5,824 bases of DNA from JACPAP01 sp035287045 (lineage in GTDB: Bacteria > Gemmatimonadota > Gemmatimonadetes > Gemmatimonadales > GWC2-71-9). Under the pieces are notes generated by a model that was given only the letters and a program-made list of their open reading frames with translations, had not been told where the DNA came from and ran no database searches. The stretch covers positions 1 through 5,824 of the forward strand of contig DATECF010000133.1 of NCBI GenBank assembly GCA_035287045.1, written 5' to 3'. Below, piece by piece: positions 1-5,072 of this stretch (within the stretch, counting starts at the first letter, position 1; every line of letters begins with the position of its first letter). The translations under genes were made by a program, and so were the position numbers.

Positions 1-2
1 GG

Positions 3-37
3 CGTATGGGCTCCGGCAGATGTTGCCGTGGCATACG
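3..37. repeat. Two-step inverted repeat (hairpin) at window edge
   Basis: CGTATG at 3-8 pairs with CATACG at 32-37, and an inner CGGCA at 14-18 pairs with TGCCG at 24-28, leaving a 5-base loop and a small asymmetric internal loop. No T-run follows. It could be the 3' structure of a gene lying to the left of the window, or an operator. Confidence 0.35.
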
Positions 38-51
38 AACAAGATGGACTT

Positions 52-77
52 GATTGTATCCCGACGCCCGTACAATC
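52..77. promoter_or_regulatory. GATTGTA-N12-TACAATC dyad overlapping a possible promoter
   Basis: A perfect 7-base inverted repeat (52-58 and 71-77) is separated by 12 bases. The right arm contains TACAAT (71-76), a good -10 match, and TTGATT at 50-55 is a partial -35 match, but the 15-base spacer is short. A small GCCGC-AAT-GCGGC hairpin follows at 78-90. It may be an operator over a plus-strand promoter, or simply a stem-loop. The AT-rich arms stand out in GC-rich sequence. Confidence 0.3.
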
Positions 78-193
78 GCCGCAATGCGGCCCCGCGACGC
101 GACTTATGCAACAGCGCTCCGGCGCGGCGACGAATCCACCGACGCCAGAGTCGCGACGAGAAAGACCGGATACTCACGGGCGAAGTTCCTCTC

Positions 194-211
194 CTGTGAC
201 TGGTCTCACAG
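194..211. promoter_or_regulatory. Crp/Fnr-family operator, perfect TGTGA-N6-TCACA
   Basis: CTGTGA (194-199), six bases, then TCACAG (206-211) form a perfect dyad. The core matches the classical Crp consensus TGTGA-N6-TCACA in all ten fixed bases. Its centre is 202.5. An extended -10 at 229-237 predicts a start near 244, placing the site at -41.5, the class II activator position. Which regulator of the Crp/Fnr family binds, and its effector, cannot be told from here. Confidence 0.5.
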
Positions 212-228
212 CCTCTCCAGCCGCTCCG

Positions 229-237
229 TGGTATTGT
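229..237 (+). promoter_or_regulatory. Extended -10 promoter element, activator-dependent type
   Basis: TG at 229-230, one base, then TATTGT at 232-237 (four of six matches to TATAAT) make an extended -10. The -35 position 17 bases upstream (209-214) has no TTGACA likeness and overlaps the right arm of the Crp-type dyad, as expected for a class II activated promoter. Predicted start is near G244. The transcript would be either a 280-base leader to the response regulator gene or a small RNA ending at the hairpin at 455-485. Confidence 0.35.
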
Positions 238-420
238 CTGCGCGGTCGAATTCTCCACCGCGCCCGTCACCGTTTTCCACCGGCGGCCATGCACTCTGTT
301 CCGGGGCGCACGTAGCGCAACCCGGGCATCTCGGTCCTGATTTCCCGGCCACACCGCAGGGGCAGCAGGGGGCTTGCGGAACTGTAGCCTGGGTGATACA
401 TACGGCGTTCCTCTGCTGGA

Positions 421-455
421 TTCAACGCCCGCGGGACGCTGCGACGCGGGTTGAA
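421..455 (+). other. Leader stem-loop 1
   Basis: TTCAA (421-425) and CCCGCG (428-433) pair with CGCGGG (445-450) and TTGAA (451-455), giving 11 base pairs with a two-base bulge and an 11-base loop. It abuts the next stem-loop with one shared base, so the two form either a tandem RNA structure or alternatives. No known riboswitch class is recognised. Confidence 0.4.
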
Positions 456-485
456 GTAGCTCGTTGCAAGCGAGGCTACTGTTTT
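455..485 (+). terminator. Terminator-like hairpin with short T-run, upstream of response regulator
   Basis: AGTAGC (455-460) plus TCG (461-463) pair with CGA (471-473) and GCTACT (475-480), with one bulged G at 474 and a TTGCAAG loop. GTTTT follows at 481-485. The shape fits a weak intrinsic terminator on the plus strand. It lies 40 bases before the response regulator start, so it either ends an upstream small RNA or attenuates read-through into the operon. The modest stem and four-T tract make this uncertain. Confidence 0.4.
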
Positions 486-524
486 ACCACAACCGAAGAG
501 TCCTGAAGGAGCCGACCCGGCAGC

Positions 525-2033
525 ATGACCGTGTTGGAGAAGGCGAAGCCTCGGCCCAGGTTCGAGCTGGACGAGAAGGCCAAGACCGGCATCCGCGTGC
601 TGGTCGTGGACGACGAGCACTCGCTGCGGGAGACCTGCAGCTCGTATCTCACCTCGGAAGGCTACCAGGTCGAAACCTGCGGCAAGGGCAAGGACGCGCT
701 GGACCTGCTCACCCGCCGGGAATATGACATCGTACTGTTAGACCAGTACATGGCGGATGTCCCCGGGGCCAAGCTGCTCCCGGTGGCCCTGACGCGGCAT
801 CCCCAGACCATCGCCGTGGTGATGACCGGCAAGCCCACCGTGGAATCCAGCGTCGAGCTGCTCCAGCAAGGCGCCTGGGACTACCTCACCAAGCCTTTTT
901 CCGCCACGCAGCTCCGCATCCTGCTGGGTCGCGCCGCGCACGCCGTATTGATGACCCGGGCGGCCGAATCAGATAGTGCCGCGGCCGGAACCCTCTACGG
1001 CAATACCGACAAGCTCACCGTCCTCGGCACTTCGCCCACTTTCCGGCGGATCCTCGAGCAGGCGCGCAAGGTCGCCCGGACCGACGCCTCGGTGTTGATC
1101 AGCGGAGAAAGCGGCTCCGGGAAAGAGCTGGTGGCGCAGTTCATCCATCAGCACAGCCGTCGCTGTGCCCAGCGCATGGTGTCGATCAACTGCGCGGCGC
1201 TGCCGGAAACCCTCCTCGAATCCGAGATGTTCGGCCACCGGAAGGGCGCCTTTACCGACGCGCAGCGCGAGAAGCCCGGACTGCTGGAAGTGGCCCACGG
1301 CGGCACCATGTTCCTGGACGAGGTCACGGAAATGTCGCCGGCGATCCAGGCCAAGCTGCTGCGGGTGATCCAGGACGGCGTCATCCGGCGGGTGGGGAGC
1401 GAGGACGTGGACGCGGTGGTGAACGTGCGGTTCATCACCGCCACCAACCGCGATCCCCAGGCAGCGGCCGAAGCCGGCCTGCTGCGCCAGGACCTGTTTT
1501 ATCGCCTGCACGTGGTGCCCTTGCATATCCCGGCGTTGCGGGACCGGCAGGAGGACATCGGGATGCTGGCGGAGCACTTCCTCCGCCACTTCTGGACCCG
1601 GCACCGAGGCGCCGGGCAGGCGCTCCCGGTGTTTTCCGAAGGGGCGGTGCGCACGCTCCAGCATCACGCCTGGCCCGGGAACGTTCGGGAGCTCCAGAAC
1701 CTGGTCGAGCACCTGGTGGTGCTGGCGGAGGCGGGGGCGGAGCTTCTCCCCGGCGACCTGCCGTTCATTGGCGGCCCGATACCGCTGCCGGATGAGCCGG
1801 TTGCCTCCGCGCGTCCCAAGCCGGTCGGGCCCTATCACGCCGCGCGCGAGCACGCGCTGGCCCGGTTCCAGAAGCAGTATCTCGCGGCCCTCCTGGATCA
1901 GACCGAGGGCAACATGTCGCGGGCCGCGGAGATCGCGGGCGTGGAACGGTCAACCCTGTATCGGATGCTCGAGAAACAGGGGACGCAACGGTCCGTCGAC
2001 GTGCCCAGCGAGCCGGTAACCGACACCGCATGA
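525..2033 (+). CDS. NtrC-family sigma-54-dependent response regulator
   Basis: This is a 502-residue transcription activator with the full NtrC architecture. The receiver domain (about 23-138) has the acidic pair D29/D30, phospho-acceptor D73, T101 and K123. The AAA+ domain (about 165-400) has Walker A GESGSGKE at 194-201, Walker B FLDE at 263-266, the sensor I ATNRD region, arginine-finger region around R321-R327 and WPGNVREL at 383-390. A Fis-type helix-turn-helix lies at about 445-485. When phosphorylated it should oligomerise and use ATP to open sigma-54 promoters. The sigma-54 contact loop reads GAFTDA (241-246) instead of GAFTGA. The ATG is preceded by AAGGAG at 506-511, 13 bases away, longer than usual. 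The stop overlaps the start of the kinase gene (ATGA at 2030-2033), indicating translational coupling. Family assignment is firm; target genes are unknown. Confidence 0.95.
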   Translation: MTVLEKAKPRPRFELDEKAKTGIRVLVVDDEHSLRETCSSYLTSEGYQVETCGKGKDALDLLTRREYDIVLLDQYMADVPGAKLLPVALTRHPQTIAVVMTGKPTVESSVELLQQGAWDYLTKPFSATQLRILLGRAAHAVLMTRAAESDSAAAGTLYGNTDKLTVLGTSPTFRRILEQARKVARTDASVLISGESGSGKELVAQFIHQHSRRCAQRMVSINCAALPETLLESEMFGHRKGAFTDAQREKPGLLEVAHGGTMFLDEVTEMSPAIQAKLLRVIQDGVIRRVGSEDVDAVVNVRFITATNRDPQAAAEAGLLRQDLFYRLHVVPLHIPALRDRQEDIGMLAEHFLRHFWTRHRGAGQALPVFSEGAVRTLQHHAWPGNVRELQNLVEHLVVLAEAGAELLPGDLPFIGGPIPLPDEPVASARPKPVGPYHAAREHALARFQKQYLAALLDQTEGNMSRAAEIAGVERSTLYRMLEKQGTQRSVDVPSEPVTDTA

Positions 2034-3253
2034 TCACGGCCTCCGAACGCCGCTCGCGGCCGAGCCGCGAGCGGCGCACTGGGTGGGACCGTCGGGCCTA
2101 CGAGCGCCGGCAGGTGCGGCTGGTGGTCCCGGCCGAGCGGCGGGCGGAGGACGAGCGCCGGAGCGTGGAGCGCCGGCAGGGGGCGGCGGTGCTGGCCCTT
2201 CCCCGGGCCTGGGGCACCGGCGCCCTGCGGGCGGTGCTGGAGCGGGCAGTCCAGCGCGTCGAAGCGGACTGGACCAACGAGTCGGGCGACGCCCTGTCGG
2301 CCGCCGAGGTGAGCGAGCTGCTCACGGCCATCCGGGATTCGCTGCTCACGGGTGATCGCCGGCCCGATGCCCGCCTGCGATCGACGCTGGGACGCCGCCT
2401 GCTGGAGCTGGTCCGGTCGGAGCTGGTTCACCTGGTGGTGCGCGGTGGCCAGGCGCTACCGGCCGTTGAACTGTGGCACCTGATGGAAGCCATCGAAGTG
2501 CTCCGGGCCGAGATCGAGCCGCACTGGAGCGACCACTTCGCGTCCCGGCTCGCCGGCCCGGACGGGCTCGAGCTGGTCGTCGAGGTAGCGCACGACCTGC
2601 GGTCCCCGCTCACCTCGGTGTTGTTCCTGGCGGAGGTGTTGGGCCAGGGACAGAGCGGCGCCGTCAACGACCTCCAACGACGACAGCTGGGCCTGATCTA
2701 CAGTGCCGCCCTGGGCCTCACCGAGCTGGCCGGCAACGTGATCGAGCTGGCCCACGGCGGCAACCGGCTGACCGACGGCAGCCCCGCACCGTTCTCCGTC
2801 ACGGACGTGATGTCGTCGGTGCAGGACATCGTGCGGCCGATGGCCGAAGAGAAAGGCATCGAGATCCGCCTTCACGTCCCGTCGTCGGACCACCGCCGGG
2901 GACACGCCGTCGCGTTGAGCCGGGTCCTGCTCAATCTCACCACCAATGCCCTGAAGTTCACCAGCGAGGGGTTCGTCGAGATCGCCGCCCGCGAAACCGG
3001 GGTGTCCCGGATCGAGTTCTCGGTCCGCGATACCGGGCCGGGCATCAACCAACAAACGGCCAGCACCCTCTATTCCGCCTTTCGACGAGGCCCCACCGGA
3101 CAGGGCTACATGCTTTCCGGGACCGGCCTCGGCCTGGGGTTGTGCCGGAAGCTGGTGACCGTCATGGGCGGCGAGCTCAACGTGGAAACCCAGCCGCACC
3201 GGGGGACGCGTTTCTACTTTGAGTTGGACCTGCCGACGATCGATTCGATTTAG
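2030..3253 (+). CDS. Soluble sensor histidine kinase with (E/D)RR-rich N-terminus
   Basis: This 407-residue kinase is the likely partner of the response regulator just upstream, whose stop it overlaps by four bases. The H-box VAHDLRSPLTS carries the phosphorylated H188, followed by a dimerisation helix. The ATPase domain shows an N-box with N302/N306 (LNLTTNALKFT), G1 box DTGPGI at 334-339, the FRRG segment at 351-354 and G2 box GTGLGLG at 364-370. No membrane segment or signal peptide is seen, so it acts in the cytoplasm. Residues 1-50 are very basic and contain seven (E/D)RR triplets. Residues 60-175 look mainly helical and match no sensor domain I recognise; this is probably the input region. 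The 13-base stretch at 2102-2114 recurs at 2168-2180, so part of the Arg-rich tail may have grown by duplication. Enzyme class is certain; the signal is unknown. Confidence 0.93.
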   Translation: MITASERRSRPSRERRTGWDRRAYERRQVRLVVPAERRAEDERRSVERRQGAAVLALPRAWGTGALRAVLERAVQRVEADWTNESGDALSAAEVSELLTAIRDSLLTGDRRPDARLRSTLGRRLLELVRSELVHLVVRGGQALPAVELWHLMEAIEVLRAEIEPHWSDHFASRLAGPDGLELVVEVAHDLRSPLTSVLFLAEVLGQGQSGAVNDLQRRQLGLIYSAALGLTELAGNVIELAHGGNRLTDGSPAPFSVTDVMSSVQDIVRPMAEEKGIEIRLHVPSSDHRRGHAVALSRVLLNLTTNALKFTSEGFVEIAARETGVSRIEFSVRDTGPGINQQTASTLYSAFRRGPTGQGYMLSGTGLGLGLCRKLVTVMGGELNVETQPHRGTRFYFELDLPTIDSI

Positions 3254-3419
3254 CTCGTAGCCGGGGTGGCCTTGGTTCGCCGCGGGGTTGACCTCGCTTC
3301 GTTACTTCGTTGGTCGTTTTCCTTCCAGTGCGTACGCTCCATGCTTCAAGAATCCGCCCTGGCACGCCTCCGAAAAAGACTCCCGACATCAACACGTTCG
3401 TGTCGACGACCACCTTCAT
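3177..3419 (-). pseudogene. Truncated PIN-domain (VapC-like) toxin remnant
   Basis: The first 27 residues are typical of the PIN-family putative toxin group: MKVVVDTNVLMSG with catalytic D6, then GGVPGRILEAW. Such toxins are Mg-dependent RNases of about 130-145 residues. After W27 (base 3339) the likeness stops; the remaining 53 residues are Arg/Pro/Ser-rich, lack the other conserved acidic residues of the active site and run antisense into the last 77 bases of the kinase gene. The toxin is therefore almost certainly inactive. Its ATG overlaps the stop of the antitoxin gene (ATGA at 3419-3416 on the minus strand), the normal coupling in these modules. The only part that can be trusted as toxin is 3339-3419. 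Confidence 0.75.
3254..3338. repeat. Repeat-like intergenic segment between kinase gene and toxin remnant
   Basis: After the kinase stop, this 85-base stretch has no gene of its own on the plus strand. It contains two adjacent octamers, CTTCGTTA (3297-3304) and CTTCGTTG (3305-3312), followed by GTCGTTTTCCTTCC. The style resembles the CTTCG-rich dispersed intergenic repeats of some high-GC environmental bacteria. It lies where the toxin homology ends, so it may mark the rearrangement that broke that gene. Membership in a dispersed family is inference. Confidence 0.3.
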
Positions 3420-3679
3420 GGAGCGCGCCGCGCCTTCCGGACGGCTCCGGCGATGGCCTTGCGCCTCATGCCAGCCTTGCGCGCCGCCTTCCGGGCGGCG
3501 CGCACCAAATCGTCAAACTGTCGCATCGACGGAGGCTGAACCGCCTTCAAGACTACCACATCACCTTCGCCGACGACGGCGAACTGGACCCCTGTCGCCA
3601 GCCCCAGACGCCGGCGGATTTCCTCCGGGATGACCACTTGGCCCTTTGACGACAGTCTGGTCGTTGCAACGCGTGCCAT
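3416..3679 (-). CDS. AbrB/SpoVT-type antitoxin
   Basis: This 87-residue protein has an N-terminal swapped-hairpin AbrB domain (about 5-47: TTRLSSKGQVVIPEEIRRRL then GVQFAVVGEGDVVVLKAV) and a basic helical C-terminus (about 52-87) that would wrap the toxin. Such proteins bind their own promoter as dimers and neutralise a PIN toxin. I place the start at ATG 3679 because GGAGG at 3693-3689 lies nine bases upstream; an in-frame GTG at 3688 would overlap that site. A perfect 12-base palindrome at 3700-3711 just upstream is a likely self-operator. The downstream toxin gene is broken, so the antitoxin may survive as an orphan regulator. Family is clear; in vivo role is not. Confidence 0.9.
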   Translation of the reverse strand: MARVATTRLSSKGQVVIPEEIRRRLGLATGVQFAVVGEGDVVVLKAVQPPSMRQFDDLVRAARKAARKAGMRRKAIAGAVRKARRAP

Positions 3680-3688
3680 GGTGCCCAC

Positions 3689-3693
3689 CCTCC
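3689..3693 (-). promoter_or_regulatory. Ribosome binding site that fixes the antitoxin start
   Basis: GGAGG on the minus strand lies nine bases before ATG 3679, supporting that start over the GTG at 3688. Confidence 0.7.
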
Positions 3694-3699
3694 ATCAGT

Positions 3700-3711
3700 C
3701 TTACTAGTAAG
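3700..3711. promoter_or_regulatory. Perfect 12-base palindrome, likely antitoxin operator
   Basis: CTTACTAGTAAG equals its own reverse complement and is AT-rich in GC-rich surroundings. It lies 21-32 bases upstream of the antitoxin ATG on the minus strand, where a promoter -10 would be. Autorepression by the AbrB-type dimer through such a site is the usual arrangement. No clear -35/-10 pair could be fixed. Upstream, 3712-3851 contains no gene. Confidence 0.5.
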
Positions 3712-3851
3712 ATCGCCATCCGGTGCCACGTGAGCAAGAGCGCTATGGGAGGACGCAGCCTAGGGCCACACCTCGGCGCCGGACGCGGCGTTGGTGCACG
3801 TATGCCTTCTCGTCGTTAACTTGGAGCGCCGTTCTTGGTTAGCCGCACCGT

Positions 3852-3938
3852 GGACAGGTGGCCGAGTGGCTGAAGGCACACGCCTGGAGAGCGTGTAACC
3901 GGGTAACCGGTTCGTGGGTTCGAATCCCACCCTGTCCG
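3852..3938 (+). tRNA. tRNA-Ser (anticodon GGA)
   Basis: An 87-base class II tRNA folds cleanly. The acceptor stem GGACAGG (3852-3858) pairs with CCTGTCC (3931-3937), with G3938 as discriminator. The D-arm region is GCCGAGTGGCTGAAGGC. The anticodon stem CACGC/GCGTG encloses loop CTGGAGA with anticodon GGA at 3886-3888, reading UCC and UCU. The long variable arm ACCGG/CCGGT is diagnostic of serine here. The T-arm is GTGGG-TTCGAAT-CCCAC. The 3' CCA is not encoded (GTA follows), so it is added after transcription. A weak possible promoter is TTGGTG at 3791 with GTTAAC at 3815. There is no clear terminator before the sigma factor gene 46 bases on. Confidence 0.97.
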
Positions 3939-3984
3939 TACCCTTCCCCTTTGCGGTAAACGCCTTCCCTTTCTCCCGCATCTC

Positions 3985-4614
3985 ATGACCGGTCTGGTCC
4001 TCAAGCCCCGGAGGCCTGTGGCCGTACCCACCCCGCCGGACGAGGTCTTCGAGCAGCTCGTCCGTCAGGCGCAGTCGGGAGACGAGGAGGCCTTCCGCCG
4101 GCTCGTCGAACGGTGCCACACCCAGGTGTACCGCTGGGCCCTGGTCCGAACCGGAGATGCGGATGATGCGGATGATGTCGCCCAGGACGTCTTGGTCCGA
4201 CTATCCACCCACCTCCACCGCTACGACGGCCGCTCCCGCTTTACCACGTGGCTCTATCGGGTCACGGCCAACGCGGCCGGCGGGTTCTTCCGGCGCGGCG
4301 CCGCGCGCCGGCGGATGGTCGAACGCCTGGCGCAATGGGCTGCCGATGACGGATCTGCCCCTCCCGATCCGCTTGGCCACGTCCACACCGCCGAGGTAGC
4401 GGGCGTGGTGAAGACGTTCTTCGACGAGCTGCCCGGCCGGCAGCGCGAGGTGCTTGACCTCGCGGACCTTCAAGGTTTCGCGCCGAATGAGATCGCCGAG
4501 ATGCTGAAGATCGACCCGGCTACGGTGCGGGCCCACTTGTTCCGCGCCCGGCGCACGCTGCGGGCCCGGATGCTGGCCGAGCATCCAGCGCTGCTGGAGG
4601 ACATGAAGCCGTGA
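3985..4614 (+). CDS. ECF-type RNA polymerase sigma-70 factor
   Basis: This small group IV sigma factor (209 residues from the first ATG) directs RNA polymerase to a specific promoter set and is probably held inactive by the anti-sigma factor encoded next. Region 2 (about 35-104) shows EEAFRRLVERCHTQVYRWAL, the DADDVAQDVLVRL core-binding segment, and RYDGRSRFTTWLYRVTANAA for -10 recognition. Region 4 (about 145-195) has FDELPGRQREVLDLADLQGF, then the helix-turn-helix NEIAEMLKIDPATVRAHLFRARRTLR. No region 3 is present. The ATG lacks a ribosome site; an in-frame GTG at 4018 has GGAGG at 4010-4014 but only three bases of spacing, so the true start is open. The stop overlaps the next gene (GTGA at 4611-4614). 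Confidence 0.93.
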   Translation: MTGLVLKPRRPVAVPTPPDEVFEQLVRQAQSGDEEAFRRLVERCHTQVYRWALVRTGDADDADDVAQDVLVRLSTHLHRYDGRSRFTTWLYRVTANAAGGFFRRGAARRRMVERLAQWAADDGSAPPDPLGHVHTAEVAGVVKTFFDELPGRQREVLDLADLQGFAPNEIAEMLKIDPATVRAHLFRARRTLRARMLAEHPALLEDMKP

Positions 4615-5063
4615 ATTGCGAGAACGCGCGAGATCTCTTGCTCGAAGCGGACCTGACCGAACTACGGGGCGAGGGCGGCGGTGCGTTGGTACAACACCTG
4701 CACCACTGCTCTACCTGCCAGAGCCGGGCGCGGCGGATCCTCGATCAGACCGCCGCGCTGGCGGCCGGCCTGGAGCGCGTGACTCCGCCAACGCCGGCCC
4801 ACGGCCTCACCAGGCTACGGCGCCCCGTGCCTGGCGCGCGTACACGGCGTTGGGCGATCGCCGTCCCGCTCGCCCTCGCCGCCGGCCTGGCGGTATTGCT
4901 CCTGGGTCGTCGCCAGGCAGACCGCCCACCGGCGTCCGGCGTGGCCATCCCGGACCACATGGCGCCGGCACCGGCGTCGCTCGACGTGCGGATGCCGCCG
5001 GGACAGACCTTCACCGTATTCCAGACCGACAATCCGAGCATTGTGGTCGTCTGGTCCTTCTAG
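4611..5063 (+). CDS. Membrane-anchored zinc-finger anti-sigma factor
   Basis: This 150-residue protein begins at GTG 4611, overlapping the sigma stop, with GGAGG at 4596-4600 ten bases upstream. Its N-terminus is a zf-HC2-type zinc-binding anti-sigma domain: C3 and the H29-X3-C33-X2-C36 signature. A hydrophobic helix at about 81-99 (WAIAVPLALAAGLAVLLLG) flanked by Arg residues anchors it in the inner membrane, with the zinc finger in the cytoplasm. The 50-residue outer tail is Pro/Ala-rich and ends in FQTDNPSIVVVWSF. It should sequester the ECF sigma factor until an envelope signal frees it. The cytoplasmic part and partner assignment are strong; the outer tail's function is unknown. Confidence 0.88.
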   Translation: MNCENARDLLLEADLTELRGEGGGALVQHLHHCSTCQSRARRILDQTAALAAGLERVTPPTPAHGLTRLRRPVPGARTRRWAIAVPLALAAGLAVLLLGRRQADRPPASGVAIPDHMAPAPASLDVRMPPGQTFTVFQTDNPSIVVVWSF

Positions 5064-5067
5064 GAGG
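5062..5067 (+). promoter_or_regulatory. AGGAGG ribosome binding site overlapping upstream stop codon
   Basis: A consensus AGGAGG starts inside the TAG stop of the anti-sigma gene and lies five bases before ATG 5073. It is the strongest ribosome site in the window and suggests the lipoprotein is made at a higher level than its operon partners. Confidence 0.7.
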
Positions 5068-5072
5068 CAACG

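Larger units (their letters stand above)
1..524. other. Non-coding upstream region rich in dyad symmetry
   Basis: No convincing protein gene is visible here. The open frames on both strands translate to Arg/Pro/Ser-rich strings without recognisable domains and lack a ribosome binding site. The region instead contains several inverted repeats: a two-step hairpin at 3-37, a GATTGTA/TACAATC dyad at 52-77, a GCCGC/GCGGC hairpin at 78-90, a Crp-type dyad at 194-211, a CGCGGT/ACCGCG pair at 241-262, and two adjacent stem-loops at 421-480. It most likely serves as the control region and 5' leader of the downstream two-component operon, or it encodes a small RNA. The assignment as non-coding is inference from absence of coding signal. 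Confidence 0.6.

Noticed and set aside
440..470. A sigma-54 (-24/-12) promoter before the response regulator
   Set aside because: TTGCA at 464-468 resembles a -12 element, but no GG is found at the required ten-base distance.
54..506. A 150-residue open frame on the plus strand in the upstream region
   Set aside because: It starts at TTG without a ribosome site, the protein is a low-complexity Arg/Ser/Pro string with no domain, and it crosses strong dyads that look regulatory.
969..1853. A 294-residue minus-strand open frame opposite the response regulator
   Set aside because: It is the antisense shadow of a gene with unmistakable REC, AAA+ and HTH motifs, as is common at high GC; no domain or ribosome site is seen.
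2456..3222. Long open frames on both strands across the kinase gene
   Set aside because: They lie over the H-box and ATPase motifs in the wrong frame and have Arg/Gly/His-rich compositions typical of shadow translation.
3921..3938. tRNA 3' end as an attachment site of an integrated element
   Set aside because: No second copy of the tRNA 3' end and no integrase are visible in the window; the flanking genes look native.
3760..4119. Minus-strand open frame covering the tRNA gene
   Set aside because: It runs through a perfectly folding tRNA-Ser and the sigma factor N-terminus; no protein family is recognised.
4156..4177. GATGCGGAT tandem repeat inside the sigma factor gene
   Set aside because: It encodes the DADDADD acidic segment at a position where ECF factors normally have acidic residues, and the segment length matches the family, so it is ordinary coding sequence, not an expansion.
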